Assembly: GCF_000497045.1 (NCBI RefSeq)
Contig: NW_015961948.1
Coordinates: 1,481,878-1,545,877, forward strand
Direction of reading: 5' to 3'
DNA length: 64,000 bases
DNA from: Kalmanozyma brasiliensis GHG001
Lineage: Eukaryota > Basidiomycota > Ustilaginomycetes > Ustilaginales
Shown piece after piece: positions 1-9,773 of this stretch. The position numbers were made by a program, and so were the translations under genes. The notes under the pieces were generated by a model. That model was not told the origin of the DNA. It saw nothing but the letters and a program-made list of their open reading frames with translations, and made no database searches. Positions within the stretch are counted from its first letter, which is position 1. Every line of letters starts with the position of its first letter.

Positions 1-65
1 TCGTCAACCACGGCCGCTGCTGCTAAGGGCGGTAAGGTGACTCAAGCGCTGCCAAGGCCAAGTAA
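1..65 (+). CDS. Possible 3' end of translation elongation factor EF-1alpha (partial, apparent 1-base frameshift)
   Basis: The first frame reads a short Ala/Lys/Gly tail containing GGKVTQ up to base 45. It then loses any sense. Shifting the frame by one base after base 45 gives AAKAK and a TAA stop at 63-65. The composite resembles the lysine-rich C-terminus of fungal EF-1alpha (GGKVTK..A.KA..K). EF-1alpha is the GTPase that delivers aminoacyl-tRNA to the ribosome. Only about 20 codons are in the window, so the identification is weak. The frame change could be a base-call error, an unrecognised splice junction, or real. The gene would lie mostly to the left of the window and run tandem with the next gene. 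Confidence 0.3.
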
Positions 66-454
66 GTGTCCTTGTCTTTGGGACCTTTTGTCGCCATCAT
101 CGACATCTTGGTGTCTCAGTCGCCTCCAATTTTTCCTGCCCATGCTCGTCGTGCATCTGAGCCAAGATCCGATTTTTCGGACGCGCCTTACTCCACATTT
201 ATTTAAAGTCACGCTTCAGGGTGCTGCATAACATCACGAAAAAGTAGCACAGCCTTGGTGGTGACGGCATATCAACACAATCACCATCAAACTCGCAAGC
301 GCTCACGTCTTCGGGATATCCGCTGTACTGACTGATATCAAGTGATGACATCCTGACTCATCGCGGATTTGCACATCGCGGCATAGCCTAGAGCGGCCCA
401 ATTCAAGTCTTCTCACAGAACAGCGCCCACCTGATCGGAACCGCCGCTACCAGC
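66..454. other. Intergenic region, 389 bp
   Basis: This stretch would hold the terminator of the partial left gene and the promoter of the 455-3544 gene. No convincing coding frame or RNA gene was seen. The in-frame extension after base 65 is not protein-like. No TATA box is obvious. Confidence 0.5.
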
Positions 455-3400
455 ATGCACCCGACAACACAGCCCCATCAGCGTGGGTATCGCCAAGAAC
501 GATGGTCATCGGGGGGCCCTTACGCGTCGGCCGGGCCGAACAGCTATGCAGGAACCACCTTCGTTCCTCTTCCGGCTGACGCACCTGCGCTACCACCGCC
601 TCGTCCGGCCTTTATGCAGCCTCCGCCATCATCACCAGGACTATCACCTGCTTCGGAGGCACCGAGACAGCCTCGGCCTGCTTACATGCAGCCTCCAGCT
701 CAGTCTGTATCTCCGGCTCTGCCACCTGCGATGCTTGCTCCGAGACCACCTCCGTCACCACGCCCGCAAGCACATTCGCAAGGGTCTCAAATCAACGTGC
801 CATCCAGCCTGCGTCCACAACAGCAACAGCCCGCGATGCAGGGCCCATTGGCTGGCCGTCTGGTGAATCCATACGATCAGAGAGAGCAAGAGCCAGCAAT
901 GACTGCATCTGCTCCGCTTCCAAATCCACATCGAACGGAGGCGTCTCGTTCGAGCTTTGGCCCAGGTGACCCGCTATTCTCCGCACACCAAGCTTCGGCA
1001 GCGTATACTCCAGATCATGCCCCTCGACCTCCATTGTCGCCGCGACCTTTCTCTTCGAACGGTCCTGCTCCATCACAGCTGAACTCATCGCAGCCGCCGA
1101 GTATGGCTCAGCGGACCGCTTCCAGCTCTTCTGCTAGATATGCGGCAGACAGTCGCCGGAACACGCCAGGTCCGACGCATGGTGCACCAGGACACAGAAT
1201 GGACGACTGTCCCGGCTGTCAAGCCGAGATGGATGACGCAATCAAGGCCTCGGTGGAGTCGGCTCAGCAAGAAGACCAGAAGCGCCAACAAGAGAAGCGC
1301 GAGCAAGAGGAGCTCCAACGCATCTACGCCGCCAACGCCGAGGAGAACGAACGTCAGCGTCGCCTCGCCGACGAAGAAGAGCGAGTTCTCCAGAGGGCAA
1401 TGGAGGACAGTCGTCGCGAGGCAGAGGAAGAAGCACAGCGTAGAGCACACCACGAAGAAGTCTTGCTAGAAGAATCGCGCCAGCACGCTCTACGCGAACG
1501 CGAGCAGGCGATCCAGCGCGAAGCTGAGATGCTCGAAGCTGCCAAGCTCGCCTCGGCTGCCCAAGAGGGTCAACGGCGTCGAGAGAAGGAGGCCCTGCAA
1601 GATGCAGAGAAGAAGGCGATCCAGCTCAGCTTGCAAGAACAGGAGGAGGAGTGGGCTCGTCGAGAGAGTGCCGAGCGCTCGCTGCTCGAGTTTCTTGACC
1701 AAATGAATGGTACCGGTAGATCGACGACGCCTCTCTCCTTGGTCGATCACGGTGCGTCGGCATCGACGTCGCAATTGACTGCTCCACGTGCGTCAACTTC
1801 CAAAGCGGCGGACGCTTCTCAGGCCGACCTCGAGGCAGAGTACTGGCGTTTCGCCGGCCACGACGAGGCCTATCAGCTTGCCCTTGAGATGCAGCGTGCC
1901 TCGCTTGCCGGATCTAGCTCGCAGCACCGACCAGGTTCGTCAACACCACTCGCTCGAAGGCCACTCCCACGCACGCCCGAGATGCCCGAGCACACAGAAG
2001 ACGCCGGAACCAGCTTAGCCGCCGTCAACCGCAAACAAGATCCTCTTCCTGCAGTGTCGCATCCTGCGATCCTCTACGATGCCGGAGAGGACGCCCCACC
2101 AGCCTATGTTGAGGCTGGACCATCGAGTCGACCCGAACAGCGCGATGCCTCATCCCTTCCAGCAGAGAAGGCCTTATCCTCTCGCTACGACACCGTCACG
2201 CTCCAAGCCCTCAATCGGCCCGTGCTGCAGAACAGATCCTCATCATCATCCAGCTCAACGCAAAGTCGATCGCGGGGCAGCACCGACTCGCCTCGTCCCA
2301 GTTTCGGAGGCGCCTCCACCAACTCGGACGTCCCGCAAACGCCACCAAGCGCTACAGAGCCCTTCTCTGCATCGACTTCGCCTTCCGTCCCGCAGCGCAA
2401 CAGCTCGTACTTTGTTCCCGACCCGAAGCGGTCCAGCGTGTCCTCACTTGGCGTCGAGCAGAAGGGACAGCGAGCGCTCGCCGGTGTCGACTTTGGCTAC
2501 AGCAGTCTGCCCTTTGCTCCCAAGCTCGACAAAAGCAGTCTGCCCAGCGGTGCGTCGTCCTCGTCACCGTCAACGCCGTCGACGGGACCGGCCTCGGCGG
2601 CGACATCGAGATCACTCTTTCCCCCATCGATCGAGCTCACGAGCGTGACCAAGGTAGCAGGCAAAGACGACTTGGCGAACGGAAGCTTCTTTGTCATCCG
2701 TGCGCCGTCCTGGAAGAGCCTCTTGCGCGCGATCGCCTGGTATGGTAATACGCGGGTCGAGCCGAGTCCGGAGCAGGTTGCGGCAGCCTCTGATCGGCGT
2801 TCACGCTGCGTGCTCCGCGCGGAAGTGGAGTTTATCACGCCTACACGCGTGGACGTTGGCCACGGTGTTGGGGAGCATGCACGAGCCTCTCTGACCACGG
2901 GGGTCCTGCCTCGCAATCCATCGCCCGCGCACGTCTCGCTATGCCTCTCGATCCTGCCTGGCGAGGCTAGTGCGTGGTTGAAGTCCGAGGAGTATGCGCT
3001 GGTTCGCCGCGAGTCAAGGCGGCTGGACGCATGGTATGCAGGCAAAGGCTCCACCCGTCGTCTCATCCAGCTCGCTCGCCAACCACCAAGTTTGCCAGCA
3101 CCACTGGTCCAGATCGCACAGATGCTGCACGCCTCACACACGTTCAGCGCCGCCTGCCCTAGCTCCGGATCGACCGCACGCCACTCGCCGCGCGATCTCC
3201 ACCACGCCATCGAGCGTCACGATCAGGGCTTCGTTCAGAAGCAGAAAGCTTGGCTCGCCGCTAGCAACGCTCTTGCCAACCCGACTGACAAACGGGCGAG
3301 TGTGCAATCGGGCACCAGCCCTGACGAAGACGACGAGGATGACGACGATGACGTCGACTTTGGCGACTTTAGTCTGTTGGCGGATGGGTCTTTCGATGCG

Positions 3401-3544
3401 CAAGACAAGGTGCTGATGGGCAAGAGGCAACGATTGAAGGCCAAAGTGAAACGAAGATTGGGCAAGAGGAGCGGCGACGGCCGGGTAGTGGATGAGGATC
3501 TGGCAGCCTGGATCACGCCCTTCGATGTTTCACAGCACGGCTAG
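455..3544 (+). CDS. Hypothetical 1029-aa protein with UIM-like helices and a conserved-looking C-terminal domain
   Basis: Single-exon gene of unknown function starting at the first ATG of the frame. Residues 1-250 are Pro/Ser/Gln-rich and low in complexity. Residues 250-420 form a highly charged helix. A segment near 306 (DEEERVLQRAMEDSRREAE) fits the ubiquitin-interacting motif pattern, acidic cluster followed by hydrophobic-x2-A-x3-S-x2-E. Weaker copies lie near 262 (DDAIKASVESA), 384 (KKAIQLSLQEQ) and 469 (DEAYQLALEMQ). Residues 540-730 are again Ser/Pro-rich. Residues 730-930 look folded and begin with an IELTSVTKV stretch. An acidic DE run near 960 precedes a basic segment and a C-terminal acidic, hydrophobic end. 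Ubiquitin binding is inference from motif shape only; no enzyme motif was seen. Confidence 0.8.
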   Translation: MHPTTQPHQRGYRQERWSSGGPYASAGPNSYAGTTFVPLPADAPALPPPRPAFMQPPPSSPGLSPASEAPRQPRPAYMQPPAQSVSPALPPAMLAPRPPPSPRPQAHSQGSQINVPSSLRPQQQQPAMQGPLAGRLVNPYDQREQEPAMTASAPLPNPHRTEASRSSFGPGDPLFSAHQASAAYTPDHAPRPPLSPRPFSSNGPAPSQLNSSQPPSMAQRTASSSSARYAADSRRNTPGPTHGAPGHRMDDCPGCQAEMDDAIKASVESAQQEDQKRQQEKREQEELQRIYAANAEENERQRRLADEEERVLQRAMEDSRREAEEEAQRRAHHEEVLLEESRQHALREREQAIQREAEMLEAAKLASAAQEGQRRREKEALQDAEKKAIQLSLQEQEEEWARRESAERSLLEFLDQMNGTGRSTTPLSLVDHGASASTSQLTAPRASTSKAADASQADLEAEYWRFAGHDEAYQLALEMQRASLAGSSSQHRPGSSTPLARRPLPRTPEMPEHTEDAGTSLAAVNRKQDPLPAVSHPAILYDAGEDAPPAYVEAGPSSRPEQRDASSLPAEKALSSRYDTVTLQALNRPVLQNRSSSSSSSTQSRSRGSTDSPRPSFGGASTNSDVPQTPPSATEPFSASTSPSVPQRNSSYFVPDPKRSSVSSLGVEQKGQRALAGVDFGYSSLPFAPKLDKSSLPSGASSSSPSTPSTGPASAATSRSLFPPSIELTSVTKVAGKDDLANGSFFVIRAPSWKSLLRAIAWYGNTRVEPSPEQVAAASDRRSRCVLRAEVEFITPTRVDVGHGVGEHARASLTTGVLPRNPSPAHVSLCLSILPGEASAWLKSEEYALVRRESRRLDAWYAGKGSTRRLIQLARQPPSLPAPLVQIAQMLHASHTFSAACPSSGSTARHSPRDLHHAIERHDQGFVQKQKAWLAASNALANPTDKRASVQSGTSPDEDDEDDDDDVDFGDFSLLADGSFDAQDKVLMGKRQRLKAKVKRRLGKRSGDGRVVDEDLAAWITPFDVSQHG

Positions 3545-4269
3545 ACCTCAGAAGTCGTTTGTTGCTGCTTAGTATTCGTCAATCAGAGTATTTGTCCATG
3601 CTATTTGTGCAAGGACGCCACGTCAGGACACTACGAAACAGATCGAGCAAGAAAGGCTAGGATTGCGCGTGCATGAGCCTGCATGATCCCAAAATCGCCT
3701 TGGGTAGACACTAATACCTCGCTCGACTCTCAGTGACGCTGAATGAGTGCCCGCGTACAGCACTTCATTTGACGTTCACAAACAACGGAAATCTCAGTTA
3801 GAGGTCGAAAGAGCTTGTCCAATGCCTTGTACAGCGTCTTGTATCACACCGAGACTGCATGGGCGAAATCATGCACGGGAGCAATCTTGCTCCAGAGCTT
3901 AACTTCAAGCAGCGGAAAGTGACCTTGACAGCCTGTCACAACCCTGATCACGACCAGGACGCCTTTCCATGCAGCTTCAATCGTCCCGCACACACTGGTC
4001 TTGTGCCCTGATCCGCATTACTCAGGCTTCCCCTTTGTGCGGAACTGGGTGAAGCTGCGGGAGGCTCGATTCACTGGGCCGCCGCAGGGACAAAGAAGGC
4101 TCACAAGACGATTGAGGATGTGTACAAATAGGTCGGGTCCTCTAGTTGGCTCCTCTCCTCCTCCTTCCCTCACCACAGCCGCTTCTTTCCCTCCTCTCGC
4201 CAGTTCGAACATCCTGCTCATCCCGTACAGTGTCCTCGAACGCTTCTCCTCCACCGCACTTGCACCTCA
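3545..4269. other. Intergenic region, 725 bp, with pyrimidine-rich leader
   Basis: This holds the 3' flank of the UIM-like gene and the promoter of the next gene. From about 4144 to 4206 the + strand is strongly CT-rich, as is common just upstream of fungal start codons. The short open frames here are not protein-like. No RNA gene was recognised. Confidence 0.5.
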
Positions 4270-5267
4270 ATGCCAGCCTTCAAAGGCGGACCAGCCCTTC
4301 CCAAGCGATCCGAAACGATCTCGTCTCCTCCTACCACCTCTCCCACGGCCGCTGGCAAGCGCAAGCCCGTCACCACGCCTCTGCTCTCCAACCCTTCCGA
4401 CGAGATCGACACAACGGACGTCTTCAACGAGTTTATCAAAGCCGAGCCGCACGACGCGAGCTCCACCATCGCCGGCACGGATGACGACGAGGTGGACGTC
4501 AAGCCTTCGCTCAAGGTGATCGACGGTAGCGATGTCGCCTTGCCCGTCTCGGACATTCGCTCCACCGCCCAGGCTGATGCGGACGAACAGGATGACGAGC
4601 AGGAGCCTCCTCGCAAGACCCGCAAGACGGGTTCCAAGGAGAGCGCCACCCCCGTCAAAACTGAGCCCGGTACTCCGACCAAGAAGGGCCGCGCCAATGC
4701 CGCCGCCAGCAGCCCCAGCAAGAGCGCTCCCAAGACGCCGCCCAAGAAGGCCGTCTCGGCCCCGACCACTCCCAAGAGCGGCGAACCCGCTAGTGTAAGC
4801 ATACCCGCTTTCGACAGTCTCGCGTTCGCGGGCGAACATCACTGACCGCACAGTTGTTGCTTCTATCTTGATCACAGGCTTGGTCCGCCGAGCACTGGGA
4901 CGACCTCAACTTTGCCATCCTCAAGGTCCTCCACGATCACGTACGTCGCAGCCCTCTCCGTCCTGCTCTCGTCATCCTCGCTGACCTCTCTCATCTTTCG
5001 TCATGATCGGCAGGCCTCGGAGCTGTACGATGCGAGCCCCAGCCTCAACCCCTGGCGCGTCAAGGGCCGTCTGCTCGTCAAGGTGCGTTCCTCTTTGCTT
5101 GCCAGCCCGCCCGTTGAGGTGGCGAACACTGACCATATCCTATCTCTGGTCTGCCTACTATGAAGCTGCGCTCGATGCTCAAGGACGCCCCGGGCGGCGA
5201 GGTGGCCAGCAAGCGCTGGGACGCGGACAAGCCTACGCGCGGCAAGAACTCGCCCAAGAAGAAGTGA
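4270..5267 (+). CDS. Predicted nuclear protein with two SUMO-consensus sites, four exons (252 aa)
   Basis: Exons read by eye are 4270-4794, 4878-4940, 5014-5082 and 5166-5267. All junctions are phase 0 with GTAAGC, GTACGT and GTGCGT donors and AG acceptors, and the last exon ends in a lysine-rich tail and TGA. Exon 1 encodes a disordered acidic/basic region with two psi-K-x-E sumoylation motifs, IKAEP near residue 57 and VKTEP near 129, plus Pro/Lys stretches typical of nuclear proteins. Exons 2-4 encode a compact helical segment with spaced Trp and Leu residues (AWSAEHWDDLNF...), somewhat like a small Myb/SANT-type domain. Function is unknown. The gene is convergent with RFC5. Codon phase across the three introns strongly supports the structure. 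Confidence 0.8.
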
Positions 5268-5510
5268 GGTGACACCGACTCATCCGAGCGGCATTGCAGT
5301 CATCGTCCGAGGCCACAGCTCCTTCAGCGCGTTGCATCTGCCTTACTTCCTCCTCGACCCACCCTGACCTTCAAGCAAAATTCGTATCCTCACAAAGCAA
5401 GAACCGTGTCAACAATCGAGATCATACGATTGCATGCCGCGCCTCGTCATCCAATGCCCTATTACCAACCCCTATCCGCTATCTCATGCCTCCTGTAATC
5501 GCATCCGCAA

Positions 5511-6646
5511 TCAATCGTCCCAGCTCATACCCATCAAAAAGCTTTTCTGAATATGCATCACCGCGGCGACGAAAGCCTCCAAATGAAAAATGACCTTGCT
5601 CCCTGTCCGTGTGCGCAGTTCGTAGAACGCGGCCTTCTGCACGATCGCCCCCCGTACCTGACTGTCGACTTTGGCGACCAGACAGTCGGTGAGATGCTTG
5701 AGAATGAGGGTGGGCGGGATGGCGTGTACGAGCAGCTCGTAGAGCTTTGAGCGGACGGCAAGGAGGTTGTGCGGCGACGGGTCCGAGAGGATGAGGTCGG
5801 CAGTCTTGGAGATGTACACCTCCCAGTCGGGTTTGGCGACGGCGATGCCGCCGGAGAGGTCCGGGGATTGCATGCGGAGCGCTTCGAGGACCAGGAGGGC
5901 TTTGCGCAGGTTACCGTTGCTGTCGGTGCAGATCTGAGTTGCGACTGTGTCGGGCACGCTGAAGCGTTCTTTCTTTGCGACGTGGGACAGGACCGTCTTC
6001 ATCTGTTTCGCATACCGGAGAAGTAGGTCAGTATTGTGTCAAAGCAGGGATAGGGTCAGGGTTGGGAAATGCTTACCTCGTCATCGCTGGGCGCGCCCAC
6101 CCGCAGCAACAAGCACCTTGACCGAATGGGCGCAATGATCTTGCTTGTGCTCGTCGCGCACAACACCAACCGCAGATTCGCCATGTACTTCTCCATCGTC
6201 CTCCTCAGCGCGCTCTGCGCATCTCTGCTCAACGAGTCCGCCTCGTTGATCACCACCACCTTGAACCGATGCTTCGCGTTCAGATCCACGTTCTGCGTCT
6301 GCGCAATCTCCTTGAGGATGTCCTGGATGACCAGCCTGTCGTAGTTGCCCGCGTCGGAGGGGGTCAGTTCGATGTGATAGTTGGAGGAGACAATGTTGAC
6401 GTCGATCTTGCGATTCGAGGGAGTGACGAATATGCGCTGGTCGATCTTGAGCTTGTATGTGCCAGGACCGTAGAGTTCGCGGAGGAGACAAGCGATGCGG
6501 GTCTTCTTGCCGGCCCCGGACGGGCCGTACATGAGCATGTGTGGGAAGTCCTCATGGTCCGCGAGCGATGAGAGACGCTTCGAGAGGTCCGAGTGGTAGT
6601 GCAGCTCCGAGAGCGCTTTTGGACGGTACTTGTCCACGAACAGCAT
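5511..6646 (-). CDS. RFC5: Replication factor C subunit 5 (human RFC3 / 38-kDa type), clamp loader
   Basis: The protein is 353 aa in two exons, 6646-6077 and 6002-5511 on the minus strand, with a GTAAGC donor, a CTGAC branch site and a phase-0 junction. It starts MLFVDKYRPK, the hallmark N-terminus of this subunit. The Walker A motif is GPSGAGKKTR near residue 38. A Walker B-like NEAD (not DEAD) lies near 147, and the arginine-finger SRC motif (IRSRCL) near 177. The C-terminal collar ends in a short acidic tail. The length matches the family (about 355 aa). RFC loads PCNA onto primed DNA, and this subunit is normally ATPase-impaired, consistent with the altered Walker B. An upstream in-frame ATG adds about 30 unconserved residues and was rejected as the start. 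Confidence 0.96.
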
Positions 6647-7041
6647 CTTGAGTGAGGTGAGGGAGGTCGATGTGGGAAGGGTAGGTGTGAGTGACTTTGC
6701 GAGAGTGTTGGAATTTTGAGAAAGCTGAGCCAACACGCGCTAAAACACACACACGCACACGCGCCAACTCCACTTTACGCGCTCGAGTCGCTGCCTCACT
6801 CAAAATTCGCCGCTCCTGCTCCTCCTCCTCATCCTCATACCACACGACAATGGAACTGTCATCTTCGCCTCACGCACAACGATGCCTCAGCATTCTATTC
6901 ACAAGCACCAGCAAGCTGAGTTGAAGATCAGATCTAGAAGCTGATTTTTGATTCCATGAACATCTTCGGCTAACACACGAAGAGACGGCACAGAACAGGG
7001 GGAGGGAGCAACGAAAACGACAGTGTCGACCAGGGATCCGT
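6647..7041. other. Intergenic region, 395 bp (RFC5 promoter / ADP-ATP carrier terminator)
   Basis: Both neighbours are on the minus strand, so this holds the RFC5 promoter and the 3' flank of the carrier gene. A CA-rich run (about 6745-6765) is the only simple sequence. No independent gene was seen. Confidence 0.5.
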
Positions 7042-7995
7042 TTAACCGGAACCACCCTTGTAGACCTTGCCGAACATGAGCTCCTGGAGCTTGTCGTAAC
7101 CGGAGAGCACACCGGCACCGGCAATACCACGGAGAATGTTGGCACCAGCACCCTTGAAGAGCGACTTGACACCCTCGGCGGCGACGATCTGGCGACCGGC
7201 GTCGAACATGCCGTTGTAGTGGACCTTGCCACCGGAGGTCATCATCATTCGTCGTCGGATGGTGTCCAGGGGGTAGGAAGCAAGACCAGCACCGGTGGTA
7301 ACACCCCAGCCGAGCAGGAACGAGGCGAGGAAGTTGTTCGAGAGCGAGCCGGTGAGCAGGACGGGCTTAAGGGAGTCGTACATGCCGAAGTAGAGACCAC
7401 GGTAGACAACGATACCGACAACCGAGGGGAGGAAACCACGGTAGAGACCGGCGATACCGTCCGAGGCGATGGTCTTGCGGTAGACGTCGACGAGACCGTT
7501 GAACTGGCGCTCTCCGCCACCCTTGGCGGTCGACTTGGCATCGTTGGCGAGACGGGTACGGGCGTAGTCGAGCGAGTAGACGAAGAGGAGCGACGAGGCA
7601 CCGGCGGCACCACCGGAGGCCAGGTTGGCGGACATGGTCTTCCAGTAAGGAGCGGTCTTGGGGACGGCGAAAAGCGACTTGAAGAAGTCCTTGAAGGCGA
7701 AGTTAAGAGCCTGGGTGGGGAAGTAACGGATGACGTTGGCGGTGTTACCACGCCACAGCGAGACGAGACCCTCCTGCTGGTAGGTGCGGGCAAAGCAGTC
7801 GCCAATGCCCTTGTAGGGGGAGGCGAGACGGCCCTGCTTGATCATCTCATCCTGGTTCTGGACCAGGAGCTTGATTCGCTCGATGGGGGCGGCAGCGGTC
7901 TTGGAGACAGCGGCGGAGACACCACCCATGAGGAAATCAGTGGCGAAGCCACTGGCGGTCTTCTTGGTCTTAGCGGGGTCGGCAACGGTACCCAT
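7042..7995 (-). CDS. Mitochondrial ADP/ATP carrier
   Basis: A 317-aa inner-membrane antiporter exchanging matrix ATP for cytosolic ADP. Three tandem carrier repeats of about 100 residues are visible. Each has the Px[DE]xx[KR] family signature: [10 protein letters not shown] near residue 36, [10 protein letters not shown] near 145 and [11 protein letters not shown] near 242. RRRMMM is the specific ADP/ATP carrier signature, so the call is secure. The N-terminus has no cleavable presequence, as usual. The frame is uninterrupted with strongly biased GC-ending codons, as expected for a highly expressed gene. A probable intron lies in the leader directly upstream (8001-8524). Confidence 0.97.
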   Translation of the reverse strand: MGTVADPAKTKKTASGFATDFLMGGVSAAVSKTAAAPIERIKLLVQNQDEMIKQGRLASPYKGIGDCFARTYQQEGLVSLWRGNTANVIRYFPTQALNFAFKDFFKSLFAVPKTAPYWKTMSANLASGGAAGASSLLFVYSLDYARTRLANDAKSTAKGGGERQFNGLVDVYRKTIASDGIAGLYRGFLPSVVGIVVYRGLYFGMYDSLKPVLLTGSLSNNFLASFLLGWGVTTGAGLASYPLDTIRRRMMMTSGGKVHYNGMFDAGRQIVAAEGVKSLFKGAGANILRGIAGAGVLSGYDKLQELMFGKVYKGGSG

Positions 7996-8000
7996 TTTGA

Positions 8001-8524
8001 CTGAAGGCGGGCGAAAAGGGGAAGAAGCGATAGAAAGAGGTCAGATGTTATTCGGCTGAAGAACAAGAGAATTGGCATCACACTCAAGCCTCGACGACGT
8101 TGGGAGCAGGTCGATCGAGGTTATTGGGATCGAACCAATGCTTGGTAAATCGTCGCATCAACTAGCAGCGCGGAGCTATTTAGATCCTCGCATGTCATGG
8201 ACGGTGTACATTCCCGTTGAGGACAAATGCTCATTGTGTAAAAAGCAAATGTCGACAGCGAGACAACAACGTCATCGACGAACAATGCGAGGCTGCTCCC
8301 GAGTACTCGTTGTCATGTCCAGCAAGAACAAGCTCGATCAGGTCTTGAAGGTGCGTGCACCATGACCGATAAGAAGTTCGGCTCAGTGGTACGATGATCG
8401 AACGATGCCAAGCCACAACGAGGACCAGGCCGATGATGGCGGGAATGTTCACGCGTAAGGGATCGTCTGCATGCTGATGTCGTCGAGGCAGTGTGTATGT
8501 CGTTGAAGCGGACGAGATGCTTAC
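8001..8524 (-). other. Predicted 5'-leader intron of the ADP/ATP carrier gene
   Basis: On the minus strand a GTAAGC donor at 8524-8519 is followed 0.5 kb later by a CTTCAG acceptor ending at 8001. The acceptor is five bases from the carrier ATG. A CTGAC branch-point match lies about 45 bases before the acceptor, and the preceding tract is pyrimidine-rich. The interval contains no coding frame of note. It does include an isolated tRNA-like T-arm (see findings). The intron is inferred from signals only; the donor could be another nearby GT. Confidence 0.45.
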
Positions 8525-9773
8525 CTATTCTACGAAATGAGAGGTGGTAGGTTGGTGAGGAAAAGGTGAGAAGGAAAGGTGTCGGCGGAAGAAAGGTATT
8601 TTTGAAGGGGGGAGCAGCGCGCGGACGAGGGTGCAGGGCCAGCGAGCGAGCCAGCCGGAAAGGTGCGAGCGATGATTGGCGCACAGAGCGAATTGGATGG
8701 CGCGAGGACGCTCTCAGATCAGTCAGTCCAGCGGCAAGAGGTGAGGAAGAAGAAGAAAAATTCTCAACCCGTGCCCCCGAGGCCGGACCAGGAAGGAAGG
8801 AAAATTTCGAGAGCAACACACTGGCAAAGTGCCTGATCCGTAAGATCGAACCTCACGGCCAAGCTGGATAGGGAAGGACCGGAGCGACCAACCAGAATTT
8901 CGAACCTGAACCTGCACTACAGACAGCGCCAAGCTGGCTTTTGCTGGCCTTTGCTCGCTCCGCTCTTGAACTCTCTCACACTTCAACTTCGACACGCTGC
9001 CTCCGCAGGCGAATTGAAACCAACTCGCGCTATCATGGCCCGTTGCCGGCCACAGGTCTCTTTTCGGCTGCTCGAGCTGTGTGACCAGGCAATGATGACG
9101 ATCGCAGGTCACACCTGATCCGTCTCCGCACTGACCTCTCTTGCTCTCAAACCAACACGCATGTCATCCTGCCCATGCTTGACCCACGCTTCCCTACGAC
9201 AACGAAGCAAGTTTCTCTTGAACAAGCAGCAAGGATGTTCGATTTGAACCCCGAGATGTGTGTTTGCGTATGGTCCATAACGACGCTTTCAATTCTTCCA
9301 GCACAGGCCGGCCTTTTCGGAAGCCACGGTCGAATGCTCGCTCTGCAAACAAAAAGGCCGACGTGAATACAAATCTTTAAAGTTCTCGTTACCAGGCCAA
9401 TTCAAGCTTGAAATTCAGATGGGAATGACCGGGATTGTGCGGCCGCGCCGTCTTCGCATCGATCTGGCGCACAGTCTTCGGGTCCGATAGGAGACCAACA
9501 CTTTCGGCCATTTCACTAACGGACCGGCGTCTTGACGGTGTAACAAGCTTGAAAAATCGGCGGGCGAGGCATGGTCTTGCTCGTCACCGGGTCCTCAATG
9601 CTACAGTATGTCGTTGACTTTCCAAGCCAGCAGCTGTCTGGCTTAACGACTGGAGTTAGTCTCATTTAAGCGTTATCGATGTCAGACAAAGATGTGCAGG
9701 TCCATAGGGTATATGATTCAAATCCAGTCCATCCTAAACTACATGCAGCATACATCCTCTGACGGTGTGGTAG
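8525..9773. other. Intergenic region, about 1.25 kb
   Basis: This probably holds the upstream exon and promoter of the ADP/ATP carrier and the 3' flank of the SZRD1-like gene. Open frames on both strands are short, Arg/Ser-rich and without recognisable domains. No tRNA, repeat or transposon was identified. Confidence 0.45.

Noticed and set aside
6647..6736. 30-residue N-terminal extension of RFC5
   Set aside because: MLFVDKYRPK is the conserved start of this subunit; the extension is Ser/Thr/Leu-rich and unconserved.
7219..8004. A 261-codon + strand frame opposite the ADP/ATP carrier
   Set aside because: Same codon-bias artefact; the carrier signature on the minus strand is unambiguous.
8110..8200. 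Complete tRNA gene on the minus strand
   Set aside because: Only the T-arm and part of the acceptor fit. No anticodon stem-loop or D arm could be formed with or without an intron, and no T-run follows. Kept only as a tRNA-like relic in findings.
9225..9260. Possible B box near a TTTGAACC sequence
   Set aside because: The flanking bases do not form a T stem and no cloverleaf is possible.
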